A stretch of 64,000 bases of DNA from Clostridia bacterium (GCA_024403115.1 JAKSSL010000002.1:17110-81109), one strand, 5' to 3'. Positions 26,329-34,908 are shown, numbered from the stretch's first letter. Numbers and translations: made by a program. The notes: a model not told the origin generated them from the letters alone.

Positions 26329-26348
26329 GTGTCACAAATTGTGAACAA
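26329..26348. promoter_or_regulatory. 20-bp near-palindromic operator candidate, copy 2
   Basis: Identical over 20 bp to 11714-11733 (minus strand TTGTTCACAATTTGTGACAC). It lies between the comEA stop and the Spo0A-like gene, 74 bp before the ATG. A -10-like TAATAT lies about 26 bp downstream, close to the geometry at copy 1. Confidence 0.65.
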
Positions 26349-26349
26349 A

Positions 26350-27018
26350 TTATATGCAAATGTAAGGTCTCATGTTTTCAAGCGTTTTGTCACCGATACC
26401 ACTCACCTTGGTCAAATCCTCTATTTTACCGAAATTTCCGTTCTGATTTCTATAATCCACAATCTTTTGAGCTTTGGAAGGCCCAATTCCCGGAATAGAT
26501 TGCAATTCCGTGGAATCAGCCTTGTTTATATTAACTAAACCATTGCTATTTGATTGAGAGGATTCCGATCCACCAGAAGAGCTTTCCTCTTTGCTCTCCT
26601 TATTTTCAAGGCTAGGAATCACTATTTTCTGACCATCTACTAATATTTCAGCCTGATTAATATCATCTAAGTTCGCTTTCTTAGTCAAGCCACCTGCCTT
26701 CTCAATAAGCTGAAAGATTCTATCACCATTTTCCATTTCATAAACGCCCTCTTCTTTCACTTCTCCAGAAATGTCAACATATATTAGCGCTGGACTTTCC
26801 TCTGTGATTTCCCCATTGTCAGATACAAGGTTTTCCTCAGTGTTTTCAATGCTTTCATCACTTTCTACAAGGATCTCATCTCCACCCTTGTCAATATTTG
26901 TCGTCAATAAAAAAGCAGCTATAACAAGTATTGTAATAGCTGCAATAATAATATACTTTTTCTTATCAGTCTTGACTTTCTCGACTAATTCTTTAAGTTT
27001 TAATTTATAATCCATCAT
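26350..27018 (-). CDS. comEA: Competence protein ComEA (helix-hairpin-helix DNA receptor)
   Basis: A 222-residue membrane-anchored DNA-binding protein. A single transmembrane helix lies at residues ~22-40, followed by an acidic linker, an SLBB domain (IYVDISGEVKEEGVYEM ... IEKAGGL ... DGQKIVIPS, ~78-135), a Ser-rich spacer, and tandem helix-hairpin-helix motifs (VNINKADSTELQSIPGIG ... LTKVSGIGDKTL, ~160-222). ComEA binds incoming DNA at the membrane in natural transformation. comEC and comEB are not adjacent. Two ATGs in tandem make the exact start uncertain by one codon. Confidence 0.92.
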   Translation of the reverse strand: MMDYKLKLKELVEKVKTDKKKYIIIAAITILVIAAFLLTTNIDKGGDEILVESDESIENTEENLVSDNGEITEESPALIYVDISGEVKEEGVYEMENGDRIFQLIEKAGGLTKKANLDDINQAEILVDGQKIVIPSLENKESKEESSSGGSESSQSNSNGLVNINKADSTELQSIPGIGPSKAQKIVDYRNQNGNFGKIEDLTKVSGIGDKTLENMRPYICI

Positions 27019-27059
27019 TCCCCTTTCCTTAATACGGCGAACTCATTTTATATAAAAGC

Positions 27060-27737
27060 TTAGAATTTGTCAACAGACTTCAATAAAGCTACCTCGTTCC
27101 TTTCCACGTCGATTTCTTCACGTGGAATCTCTTTATTTAGATAATTTAGGAAGCTTTGAATTACTAATTCTGGGCTAAGTATGGATTCTGCTCTAGAATC
27201 TGCTTTTAAAGAGAAAGGAGAGCGTTGGATTTCATCCTTACCCTCTAATAATTCAAAAGCAAGAATCTTGTCTTTAATATCAACCCATGCATATTCCTTA
27301 GTCTTCTTCATCCTCTTTAAAGCCTTGATTTCAGCCTGATTCAAATATCCTGCCACATCTTCAACAGTATATTCACCAGGAATGAACAAGGTATAATTGC
27401 TGTAATTTGCAATGGCTGCCAAGCTCTTAATGTCTTGATCCATCTCCACACATGATAGAATTTCAAAGCCTAAAGGCATTCTTTCGCTCAATGCTTTCTC
27501 AATGAAATCAGTTTCGTAGAATTCATCGCATTCTATCATTAGCATTTCATTGTATCCTTCATAAGCCAGCGGTAAAGGCTGTGCAAAATTCATCTTTGGA
27601 TGAGGATTGTAGCCCTGTGAATAGCTCAATTTAATGCCTGAAGCCCTAATAATTCTTCTAAACATCCTGTTCATGTCCAAATGGGATATGTATTTTGCAT
27701 AGGATAGCTTGTTAAATTTAATTAAATATTTACTCAT
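27060..27737 (-). CDS. TIGR03936 / DUF2344 family radical SAM-associated protein
   Basis: A 225-residue protein starting MSKYLIKFNKLSYAKYISHLDMNRMFRR, the family hallmark, then SYSQGYNPHPKMNFAQPLPL. It is nearly always encoded next to the TIGR03960 radical SAM gene, as here, where the reading frames overlap by 8 bp. The role is unknown; a tRNA or ribosome link is suspected from its gene neighbours. The ATG at 27737 with GGGGTGG upstream is preferred over a GTG nine bases earlier. Confidence 0.9.
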   Translation of the reverse strand: MSKYLIKFNKLSYAKYISHLDMNRMFRRIIRASGIKLSYSQGYNPHPKMNFAQPLPLAYEGYNEMLMIECDEFYETDFIEKALSERMPLGFEILSCVEMDQDIKSLAAIANYSNYTLFIPGEYTVEDVAGYLNQAEIKALKRMKKTKEYAWVDIKDKILAFELLEGKDEIQRSPFSLKADSRAESILSPELVIQSFLNYLNKEIPREEIDVERNEVALLKSVDKF

Positions 27738-29541
27738 TACAGCCACCCCACTTACATTCAGTATATCTATTCATACCGCATCCTGTACAAGATAGACGGC
27801 AATCATGGGTAGTTAAAGCTTTCTTTGATTTCTCATATTCAGAAAGCAAATATGCCTTACTAACTCCACAATCTATAATATCCCAAGGCAAAGCCTCGTT
27901 CACATCTCTCTCACGGCTTGTGTAGAAATCTATTGAAAGCCCTGCTAATTGGGCCGCTTTGTGCCACAATTCTGGATCAAAGTGTTCGCTCCAGCTATCC
28001 ATCTTGGCACCTAATTTATATGCATTCAAAAGAATCTTTCCAACTCTTCTGTCGCCTCTTGCAAGTAAAGCTTCAAGTTCGCTAGTTTTGTTATCGTGAT
28101 AATTAAAAGTTATGCCTTTTACATAAAGCTGAGAAGCTAAATAGTTATGCTTTTCTTCAAACTCCTTGGCAGTATTTTGTCCTAGCCATTGGAAAGGTGT
28201 AAAAGCTTTTGGCACAAAATTAGACACAGAAACTGTAACATTGAACTTTCCAAGCTTTCCACCATTCTTTTCACGCTTAATGTCAAGAATGTGTTTAGCA
28301 ATATTGGCGATTCCATCTAGATCTTCATAAGTTTCACCAGGTAGGCCAATCATAAAGTATAGCTTTACATTTCTCCAGCCTAAATCGATGGCTTTTGAAA
28401 CGGCCTCATAGATATCATCCTCTGTAATACCCTTGTTTATAACATCTCTAAGCCTTTGAGAACCTGCTTCCACAGCAAAAGTAAGGCCTGATTTCTTGTA
28501 TTTTTGAATCTCATTTAAAACCTCAAATGAGAAGGAATCAAGTCTAAGTGAAGGCAAGGATAAAGCCACATTATTAGCACTGCAATAGTCTAAAAGTCCT
28601 AAAGCTAGGCCTTTAAAATCGGAATAATCGCTTGTGGAAAGTGATAGCAATGAAAGCTCATCATGACCTGTATTTTCAATCTCACTTTTTGCAATATTAA
28701 TGATGTTATCCTTGCTTCTTTCACGAATTGGGCGATAAATCATACCTGCTTGACAGAATCTGCAGCCTCTAGTACAGCCTCTAAAGCTTTCAACTATAGC
28801 TCTGTCGTGGACAACATCGCTCAAAGGAACGAGTGGCTTTGTTGGGAAATCCACTTTATCCAAATCATCAACAATAGCCCTCAATACAGGCTTAAATTCG
28901 CTTGTTATAAAGCCGTTCTCGTCATAGCTAATTTCATACAATTTAGGCACATAAACCCCTTGTAAACGGCTTACAGCCCCTAGAAAAGCATCCTTCCCTT
29001 TACCTTTATACTCCACATATAATTCGCAAAGTTCTGGCAATAATTCTTCACCATCACCGATTAGAAATACATCGATAAAGTCTGCCAAAGGTTCAGGATT
29101 AAAGGCACATGGGCCTCCAGCAATTACCAAAGGAAATGAATCATCACGTTCTTCTCTTAATAGAGGAATTCCTGCCAAATCAAGCATATTCAAAATGTTT
29201 GTATAGGACATTTCATATTGAAGTGTAAAACCTATTATGTCCATATCCTTAACATTCATTTTGCTTTCTAAGGCAAAAAGGGGGATATTTTCATTTCTCA
29301 TAATTTCTTCCATATCCCTAGCAGGCGCAAACACTCTTTGGCACCAAATGTCATCTTCCTTATTAAGAATATTATACAAAATCTGAAGACCTGTATATGA
29401 CATTCCTATCTCGTAAGTATCAGGAAAAGCAAAAGCAAAATTACAGCCCACATGATTATCCTTGTGGACTGCATTTATTTCATTTCCTATATATCTTGCT
29501 GGTTTTTCAACCCTTTTTAAAATACTGTCTAATTTATACAT
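27730..29541 (-). CDS. TIGR03960 family B12-binding-domain radical SAM protein
   Basis: A 603-residue protein. The N-terminal half is a B12-binding-like domain (FAFAFPDTYEIGMSYTGLQILYNILN, PLVIAGGPCAFNPEPLADF). The cluster motif is SFRGCTRGCRFCQAG at roughly residue 255. A C-terminal Cys cluster (CRLSCTGCGMNRYTECKWGGC) suggests an extra metal site. The reaction is unknown. It overlaps its partner gene downstream and the HD gene upstream by 8 bp each. Confidence 0.92.
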   Translation of the reverse strand: MYKLDSILKRVEKPARYIGNEINAVHKDNHVGCNFAFAFPDTYEIGMSYTGLQILYNILNKEDDIWCQRVFAPARDMEEIMRNENIPLFALESKMNVKDMDIIGFTLQYEMSYTNILNMLDLAGIPLLREERDDSFPLVIAGGPCAFNPEPLADFIDVFLIGDGEELLPELCELYVEYKGKGKDAFLGAVSRLQGVYVPKLYEISYDENGFITSEFKPVLRAIVDDLDKVDFPTKPLVPLSDVVHDRAIVESFRGCTRGCRFCQAGMIYRPIRERSKDNIINIAKSEIENTGHDELSLLSLSTSDYSDFKGLALGLLDYCSANNVALSLPSLRLDSFSFEVLNEIQKYKKSGLTFAVEAGSQRLRDVINKGITEDDIYEAVSKAIDLGWRNVKLYFMIGLPGETYEDLDGIANIAKHILDIKREKNGGKLGKFNVTVSVSNFVPKAFTPFQWLGQNTAKEFEEKHNYLASQLYVKGITFNYHDNKTSELEALLARGDRRVGKILLNAYKLGAKMDSWSEHFDPELWHKAAQLAGLSIDFYTSRERDVNEALPWDIIDCGVSKAYLLSEYEKSKKALTTHDCRLSCTGCGMNRYTECKWGGCNE

Positions 29542-30052
29542 TTACGATTTCCTTTATGGATTTTTTACAAATCTTTTCTACCCCATCTATGAACTTTTGA
29601 GCATTGTTCTTACTCCTTAAAATTCCAGGAGTTTTGGCAGGATCATTAATCTTTGCAATTACATAATCTATTCTTTCGTCTAAACCAACGTATTGATCAT
29701 CTTTAACCAATCTGTCAGCAAGACAAACTATATCAGTTTCGTTGATTTTATCCATAGGACTGAATTGTGGATATCTCATATGAACCAATACGATTGCAGC
29801 CTCTCTAACAAAGCCATATTCCATTAATAGAGATGCTCCAGTAACATCATGCTTTGGCATAACACGGATAAAATCATGAGCATAAGCTGCACCGTTGATT
29901 AATCCAATATCCAAATCATAGCCATGAGTATTTAATTCTTTACCAATTGCAACTGCCACATCACGAACAGCTTTGCAATGTTCTATAACATTGCTTGGTG
30001 TGTTGTACTTTTCAAAAAGTTCTTCCACCATATCATTTGTTAAATATTTCAT
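29534..30052 (-). CDS. HD-domain phosphohydrolase-like protein
   Basis: A 172-residue cytoplasmic protein with HD-domain metal ligands: H in VIEHCKAVRDVAVAIG, the HD pair in GAAYAHDFIRV and a later D in ETDIVCLADRLVKDD. HD proteins hydrolyse phosphate esters of nucleotides or cyclic nucleotides. obg-linked HD genes in Firmicutes often encode YqeK, an Ap4A hydrolase, but this protein is not clearly YqeK. It lies 3 bp after obg. Confidence 0.82.
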   Translation of the reverse strand: MKYLTNDMVEELFEKYNTPSNVIEHCKAVRDVAVAIGKELNTHGYDLDIGLINGAAYAHDFIRVMPKHDVTGASLLMEYGFVREAAIVLVHMRYPQFSPMDKINETDIVCLADRLVKDDQYVGLDERIDYVIAKINDPAKTPGILRSKNNAQKFIDGVEKICKKSIKEIVNV

Positions 30053-30055
30053 ATA

Positions 30056-31351
30056 CTAATCCTCTGGAATATATTCCATTTCAAAATCATTAATTTTAAT
30101 TGTATCCCCTTCTTCAAGGCCTAATTCCTTAAGCATTTCAATTCCACCTTTTTTCTCTATATATTTATATAGATATCTAAGGGAACCGAAATCTTGGAAA
30201 TTAGTGGAATTGAAGATCTTTGTAAGCTGTTTTCCCTCCAGCACATAGCAATCTTCATCTTCATCGTAGCTAGCAAATATCTTTGTGTAATCAGGATCCT
30301 TATCATCCTTTTCAAAGTCAAAGTATTCTGTGTAGCCCTCGTCAACTTCATCAATAACTTTCGCAAGTTCCTTGGCAGCAGCTTGCATAAGCTCTTCAAC
30401 ACCTATATTAATTGGTGCAGAAATTGGGAATACTTCATAACCCTTATCTGTAACATACTTTACGAAAGCCTTATAATCCTCTCCATCCATATCAACCATG
30501 TCGATTTTGTTTGCTGCGACTATCATTGGCTTTTTAAGAATCTTAGGATTATACTTTTCTAATTCTAATAAGATCTTATCAAAATCATCTATAGGGTCTC
30601 TTCCTTCCATGCCGGAAACATCCACAACATGAATTAAGACCTTAGTTCTTTCAATATGTTTTAGGAATTGGAATCCAAGTCCCAAACCTTCGTTAGCGCC
30701 CTCTATGATTCCTGCAATATCAGCCATTGCAAAGCTAGTATTGGAAACTTGTACCACACCTAAATTAGGATCAATAGTAGTAAAATGATAATCCGCAATT
30801 TTAGGCTTAGCGCTTGTAGCTGTTGCTAAAAGTGAAGATTTTCCTACATTTGGAAAGCCTACAAGACCAACGTCTGCAATAAGTTTAAGCTCTAGAATAA
30901 TGCTTCTTTCCTTTGCAAAGCCACCAGCTTCAGCGAAGTTAGGAGCCTGTCTAGTGGAAGACTTAAAGTGTACATTTCCTTTTCCGCCCTTACCACCTTT
31001 TGCGGCGATAAAGCTTTCTCCGTCCTCTGTTAAGTCCTTCATTGGAAGTCCAGATTCTTCATCAATAACAACAGTTCCACAAGGAACCTTAATGATTAGA
31101 TCTTCTCCGTCCTTTCCAAACTTGTTATATTTCATGCCGTCTTGGCCGTTTTCTGCCTCGTATTTTCTTTTGTATCTAAAATCCATTAAAGTGCGCAAGT
31201 TTCTATCAGCTTGGAAAATTACATTTCCGCCTTTTCCACCATCACCACCATTAGGACCACCTTCTGGTACATATGGTTCTCTTCTAAAAGAAACGCAGCC
31301 GTTTCCACCCTTGCCTGATTTAATTTGAATTTTTGCTCTATCTACGAACAT
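30056..31351 (-). CDS. obg: GTPase Obg/CgtA
   Basis: A 431-residue ribosome-assembly GTPase. The Gly-rich Obg fold covers residues 1-157 (FVDRAKIQIKSGKGGNGCVSF). The G domain follows: GFPNVGKSSLL (G1), MADIAGIIEGANEGLGLG (G3/switch II) and AANKIDM (G4). A C-terminal OCT domain spans ~350-430. The ATG at 31351 with GGAG 8 nt upstream is preferred to one 21 bases earlier. A TATAAT at 31388-31393 may give a promoter behind the terminator of the preceding gene. Confidence 0.96.
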   Translation of the reverse strand: MFVDRAKIQIKSGKGGNGCVSFRREPYVPEGGPNGGDGGKGGNVIFQADRNLRTLMDFRYKRKYEAENGQDGMKYNKFGKDGEDLIIKVPCGTVVIDEESGLPMKDLTEDGESFIAAKGGKGGKGNVHFKSSTRQAPNFAEAGGFAKERSIILELKLIADVGLVGFPNVGKSSLLATATSAKPKIADYHFTTIDPNLGVVQVSNTSFAMADIAGIIEGANEGLGLGFQFLKHIERTKVLIHVVDVSGMEGRDPIDDFDKILLELEKYNPKILKKPMIVAANKIDMVDMDGEDYKAFVKYVTDKGYEVFPISAPINIGVEELMQAAAKELAKVIDEVDEGYTEYFDFEKDDKDPDYTKIFASYDEDEDCYVLEGKQLTKIFNSTNFQDFGSLRYLYKYIEKKGGIEMLKELGLEEGDTIKINDFEMEYIPED

Positions 31352-31387
31352 AATATTTCTCCATATTTTCAATATTCTTACACCATA

Positions 31388-31393
31388 ATTATA
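31388..31393 (-). promoter_or_regulatory. Possible -10 box of obg
   Basis: TATAAT on the minus strand, 37 bp before the obg start. Its -35 region would fall in the T-tract after the terminator and matches poorly. Confidence 0.4.
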
Positions 31394-31410
31394 CAGGAAA
31401 ATGGCGAAAA

Positions 31411-31439
31411 AATAAAGGTAGCTATGGAAAATAGCTACC
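31411..31439 (-). terminator. Terminator after the CofE-like gene
   Basis: GGTAGCTAT (31417-31425) pairs perfectly with ATAGCTACC (31431-31439); TTTATTTTTT follows on the minus strand. Confidence 0.88.
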
Positions 31440-31447
31440 CTTATATA

Positions 31448-32638
31448 TTAATCTGTGTAATTATCAAAATATCCTTGGATATAGATAAATGGAGTACCCT
31501 TGTCTCCTGAACCTGAAGTTAAGTCACATAGAGAACCTAGTAAATCTGTAAGTTTTCTAGGTGTAGTTCCTTCAGTTTCCATAGTACCTACTAGATTTGC
31601 ATCCTTTTCTCTAATAGCTGCTTCAATAGCTTCCTTTAATTCTTCGCCTTGTAAATTAGCGAATTCATTATCAGCTAAGAACTTAAGCTTTAGTTCGTTA
31701 GGTTGACCTTCTAGTCCACTTGTATATCCTGGTGATACTACTGGATCTGCAAGTTCCCAGATCTTTCCTACTGGATCCTTGAAGGCTCCATCGCCATAAA
31801 CCATTACTTCAATAGTCTTGCCTGTCAATTCCTTAATGTCTGCTTGAACTCCTTCAACAAACTCTTGACAGTGAATTGGGAATAGTTTAATAGTTTCCTC
31901 TGTAGCCTTATTTGAACCTAAAATACCATAGTCAGGATTGTAGCCTGAACCATCAACTGGTGCAGTTAACAAATCATCCATTCCAAGTACAACTTCACCG
32001 CCTGCTTCCTTAACCAATCTCTTGGATCTTCTGCGAGTGTGAATATCTGCACAAATAACATTCTTAGTGTACTTTAAAATTTCTTTAGGATTATTAGCAA
32101 AGATTACTTCTGCTTCTGCTCCCTCTTCCTCAATGATACCCTTATAGTAATTTACATAGTCTACGTTAGTAAATGTATGTCTTGACTTTCCGAATTTAGC
32201 TTCAAATTCTTCTTGTGTAAGAACATCTGAATAAGGGTTAACACCTGCTGCATCAAGTCTATCATAATCTAAGATATGGTTACCTACTTCATCGCTTGGA
32301 TAGCTTAGTTGAAGTACTACCTTCTTTGATCCTCTAGCAATACCTCTTAAACAAATAGCAAATCTGTTTCTGCTCAAAATTGGGAATACAACACCTACAG
32401 TGCCTCCACCTAATTTTGCTTTTACATCTTTAGCTAATTGATTTGTTGTTGCGTAATTTGCTTGTGATCTAGCTAAAATAGATTCAGTAACAGCTAGTAC
32501 GTCCTTTTTACCGATTTCAAATTCTCCGTTGTTAATGCAATCCATAACAATATCAACAACGATTTTTCTAAGATTATCTCCCTCTTTAACAATTGGACCT
32601 CTAAGACCTCTTGATACTGTTCCAATTCTTCTTTCCAT
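31448..32638 (-). CDS. Coenzyme F420-0:L-glutamate ligase-like protein (CofE family)
   Basis: A 396-residue protein of the CofE/FbiB ligase family, which adds glutamate to F420-0. The N-terminus RRIGTVSRGLRGPIVKEGDNL and the VVDIVMDCINNG...DVLAVTESILARSQ segment fit the firmicute subgroup. Classic CofE is ~250 residues; these longer firmicute forms occur in organisms with no known F420, so the substrate may be another gamma-glutamyl acceptor. An ATG at 32638 matches the family start; a GTG 36 bases upstream is possible. It lies between rpmA and obg but has terminators on both sides. Confidence 0.8.
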   Translation of the reverse strand: MERRIGTVSRGLRGPIVKEGDNLRKIVVDIVMDCINNGEFEIGKKDVLAVTESILARSQANYATTNQLAKDVKAKLGGGTVGVVFPILSRNRFAICLRGIARGSKKVVLQLSYPSDEVGNHILDYDRLDAAGVNPYSDVLTQEEFEAKFGKSRHTFTNVDYVNYYKGIIEEEGAEAEVIFANNPKEILKYTKNVICADIHTRRRSKRLVKEAGGEVVLGMDDLLTAPVDGSGYNPDYGILGSNKATEETIKLFPIHCQEFVEGVQADIKELTGKTIEVMVYGDGAFKDPVGKIWELADPVVSPGYTSGLEGQPNELKLKFLADNEFANLQGEELKEAIEAAIREKDANLVGTMETEGTTPRKLTDLLGSLCDLTSGSGDKGTPFIYIQGYFDNYTD

Positions 32639-32698
32639 AATCTTTATTCTCTCTTTCTGCCTGAAGAATCTCACTCCATAGGCTTCACTAAATATAAA

Positions 32699-32719
32699 AC
32701 CCCCATAGGTAATGGGGGT
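32699..32719 (-). terminator. Terminator after rpmA
   Basis: ACCCCCAT (32699-32706) pairs with ATGGGGGT (32712-32719) around a 5-nt loop; TTTTATATTTA follows on the minus strand. Confidence 0.85.
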
Positions 32720-32735
32720 AATTTTACATATTAAA

Positions 32736-32996
32736 TTATGCTTCCTTTGGGTAAACGCTTACTTGCTTTCTCTTCTTGTCATATCTTTCAAATTTTACAG
32801 CACCGTCTACCTTAGCAAATAATGTATCATCTCCGCCAATACCTACGTTATTGCCTGGATGGAATTTTGTTCCTCTTTGTCTAACAAGAATGCTTCCTGC
32901 TGTAACAAATTGGCCGTCGCCTCTTTTAACTCCTAAACGCTTCGATTCTGAATCTCTACCGTTCTTGGAACTACCTACACCTTTCTTACTTGACAT
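32736..32996 (-). CDS. rpmA: 50S ribosomal protein L27
   Basis: An 86-residue protein, [20 protein letters not shown]... with [21 protein letters not shown]27 reaches toward the peptidyl transferase centre. Most Firmicutes make L27 with an N-terminal extension (ending LQFFA) removed by the protease Prp. Here the ATG, with AGGAGGT ahead and an in-frame stop just upstream, yields the short form directly, and no prp gene lies between rplU and rpmA. Confidence 0.96.
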   Translation of the reverse strand: MSSKKGVGSSKNGRDSESKRLGVKRGDGQFVTAGSILVRQRGTKFHPGNNVGIGGDDTLFAKVDGAVKFERYDKKRKQVSVYPKEA

Positions 32997-33015
32997 AGTC
33001 AGTTACCTCCTATTT

Positions 33016-33549
33016 CTATTTCATAGCTGCTTCGATAGTTTCGATAATAACAGCCTTTGTATCCTTAGCATTAACCTTAATACCGTTAGCTTCTGCTACA
33101 GCAATTAGTTCGTCCTTCTTCATTGACATTGAAACCTTAACTTCTGCCTTAGCTTCAGCCTTTGGAGCTTCCTTAACTTCTGCCTTTGCTTCAGCCTTTG
33201 GAGCTTCCTTCTTAGGAGCTGCCTTCTTAGCAGGAGCAGCCTTTTCACCACCAATTGAAAGAATTTCCAATTGAGTATAAGGTTGTCTGTGTCCTTGTTT
33301 CTTTCTGTAATCCTTCTTAGGCTTATACTTGTAAATTACAAGCTTTTCACCCTTTCCGTGTTCGATTACCTTTGCTTCAACGATTTCGCCTAAAGATGGT
33401 GTACCAACTTTAACGTCTTTACCGTCACTTGTTAATAAGCAATCAAGATTTACCTTTGCGCCAACTTTAACGTCTAGCTTTTCAACGTTGATTACATCAC
33501 CAACTTCAACCTTGTATTGCTTTCCTCCAGTTTGAATTACTGCATACAT
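33016..33549 (-). CDS. rplU: 50S ribosomal protein L21 with Lys/Ala-rich linker and SAP/HeH-like tail
   Basis: Residues 1-~103 are a complete L21 ([18 protein letters not shown] ... [16 protein letters not shown]). The family usually ends there. Here ~74 further residues follow: a low-complexity linker with repeated [12 protein letters not shown] units, then [20 protein letters not shown], which resembles a SAP or HeH nucleic-acid-binding helix pair. L21 binds 23S rRNA. The ATG at 33549 with a GGAGG-rich site is chosen over in-frame codons in the structured leader. Confidence 0.94.
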   Translation of the reverse strand: MYAVIQTGGKQYKVEVGDVINVEKLDVKVGAKVNLDCLLTSDGKDVKVGTPSLGEIVEAKVIEHGKGEKLVIYKYKPKKDYRKKQGHRQPYTQLEILSIGGEKAAPAKKAAPKKEAPKAEAKAEVKEAPKAEAKAEVKVSMSMKKDELIAVAEANGIKVNAKDTKAVIIETIEAAMK

Positions 33550-33670
33550 TATAAATTTTCCTCCTCTTTCCAGTCTCGCCGATCTTATGGTAGAAGCTAA
33601 TATATGCTTCATTTCACAAACCAATTTCGTGCGGCTCTAAACAAAGTATTCGCTTTATCACAAATACCGT
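33550..33670 (-). ncRNA. Structured 5' leader of rplU (L21-leader-like)
   Basis: The ~115-nt leader can form two hairpins on the minus strand, CACGAA-TTTGTG and GAAGC-GCTTC, enclosed by GCCG...CGGC pairing that ends close to the ribosome binding site. Ribosomal leaders of this kind let L21 repress its own operon. Assignment to the known L21 leader family needs a covariance search. Confidence 0.5.
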
Positions 33671-33673
33671 AAT

Positions 33674-33703
33674 ATTATAACAAAAGCCGAGACCCTTTGT
33701 CAA
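33674..33703 (-). promoter_or_regulatory. Sigma-A promoter of rplU-rpmA
   Basis: TTGACA (33698-33703), 18-bp spacer, TATAAT (33674-33679) on the minus strand. The -35 lies in the loop of the recA terminator hairpin. Confidence 0.88.
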
Positions 33704-33717
33704 GGAAATTCTCGGCT
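33685..33717 (-). terminator. Terminator after recA
   Basis: AGCCGAGA (33685-33692) and TCTCGGCT (33710-33717) form a perfect stem with a 17-nt loop, followed by TTTTGTT on the minus strand. The large loop contains the next promoter's -35. Confidence 0.78.
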
Positions 33718-33730
33718 ATTTTGCAACATT

Positions 33731-34831
33731 TTATTCGATTATTTCACCATTTTCGTCAAAGTTTAATATATCCATTACATCATCAACATCTTCCTTTGAC
33801 ACAGGCTTTAATCTTTCATAGATTACTTGTTCTAGTTCTTCTACTATTTCTTCATGGTCTTCAAGGAACAATTTAACATTTTCACGACCTTGGCCTATTC
33901 TTTCATCCTTGTAGCTATACCATGAGCCAGCCTTTTCAATTAGACCTTCATTTACTGCACAATCAAGTAGATCTCCTACCTTTGAAATACCTTCTCCGTA
34001 CATGATATCAAACTCTGCTTGTTTGAATGGAGGTGCAACCTTGTTCTTTACAATCTTTGCACGTGTTCTATTTCCAAGGAATTGGTCACCTGATTTGATA
34101 GCTTCAACTCTTCTTACATCAATACGCATTGATGAGTAGAATTTCAAAGCACGGCCACCTGTTGTAGTCTCAGGGTTACCAAACATAACGCCAATTTTTT
34201 CTCTCAATTGATTGATAAATATTACACAAGTATTAGATTTATTAACAATACCTGTAAGTTTTCTCAAAGCTTGAGACATAAGTCTAGCTTGAGCACCAAC
34301 AGTTGCATCACCCATATTGCCTTCGATTTCAGCCTTTGGAACCAAAGCAGCAACAGAGTCTACAACAATAACATCTAATGCACCTGAGCGAGTAAGCATT
34401 TCACAAATTTCTAAAGCTTGTTCTCCTGTATCAGGTTGTGAAACTAATAGTTCATCAATATGAACACCTAGATTCTCTGCATAGATAGGATCCAATGCGT
34501 GTTCTGCATCAATAAATGCTGCTCTTCCGCCGTTCTTTTGTGCTTCAGCTATTACATGTAATGTTAAAGTGGTTTTACCAGATGATTCAGGTCCATAGAT
34601 TTCTACAATTCTACCCTTTGGAACACCGCCAATACCTGTAGCTATATCCAAGCTTATTGAACCTGTAGAAATAGCTTCAATATTTAATGCTGTACCCTCA
34701 TCGCCCAATCTCATAATGGCACCTTTTCCAAAAGTCTTTTGGATTTGGTTCATTGTAGTTTCAAGGGCTTTATCTCTCTCATCTTCCTTTAAATCAAATA
34801 CTGGATCAACAGTCATCTTTTTAGTTGCCAT
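33731..34831 (-). CDS. recA: Recombinase RecA
   Basis: The 366-residue recombinase coats single-stranded DNA, drives strand exchange and triggers LexA self-cleavage. The Walker A motif is GPESSGKTT near residue 80; [20 protein letters not shown] and the L2-type region [16 protein letters not shown] are intact. It has its own promoter with an SOS box and lies at the end of the ftsK-rimO-pgsA-cinA group, a common Firmicute order linking cinA and recA. Confidence 0.98.
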   Translation of the reverse strand: MATKKMTVDPVFDLKEDERDKALETTMNQIQKTFGKGAIMRLGDEGTALNIEAISTGSISLDIATGIGGVPKGRIVEIYGPESSGKTTLTLHVIAEAQKNGGRAAFIDAEHALDPIYAENLGVHIDELLVSQPDTGEQALEICEMLTRSGALDVIVVDSVAALVPKAEIEGNMGDATVGAQARLMSQALRKLTGIVNKSNTCVIFINQLREKIGVMFGNPETTTGGRALKFYSSMRIDVRRVEAIKSGDQFLGNRTRAKIVKNKVAPPFKQAEFDIMYGEGISKVGDLLDCAVNEGLIEKAGSWYSYKDERIGQGRENVKLFLEDHEEIVEELEQVIYERLKPVSKEDVDDVMDILNFDENGEIIE

Positions 34832-34858
34832 CTTAATTTCTCCTTACTTTTCATAAAA

Positions 34859-34872
34859 AGAACATTTGTTCT
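34859..34872. promoter_or_regulatory. LexA (SOS) box of recA
   Basis: AGAACATTTGTTCT contains GAAC-N4-GTTC, the Gram-positive LexA site. It lies just downstream of the recA -10 box, where LexA would block transcription. Confidence 0.85.
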
Positions 34873-34879
34873 TTTCTAT

Positions 34880-34908
34880 ATAATACACTATATATTTTTT
34901 GCGGTCAA
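34880..34908 (-). promoter_or_regulatory. Sigma-A promoter of recA
   Basis: TTGACC (34903-34908), 17-bp spacer, TATTAT (34880-34885) on the minus strand. Confidence 0.85.

Noticed and set aside
30900..31328. 142-codon plus-strand open frame opposite obg
   Set aside because: Pro/Phe-rich shadow of the Gly-rich Obg fold; no start signal.
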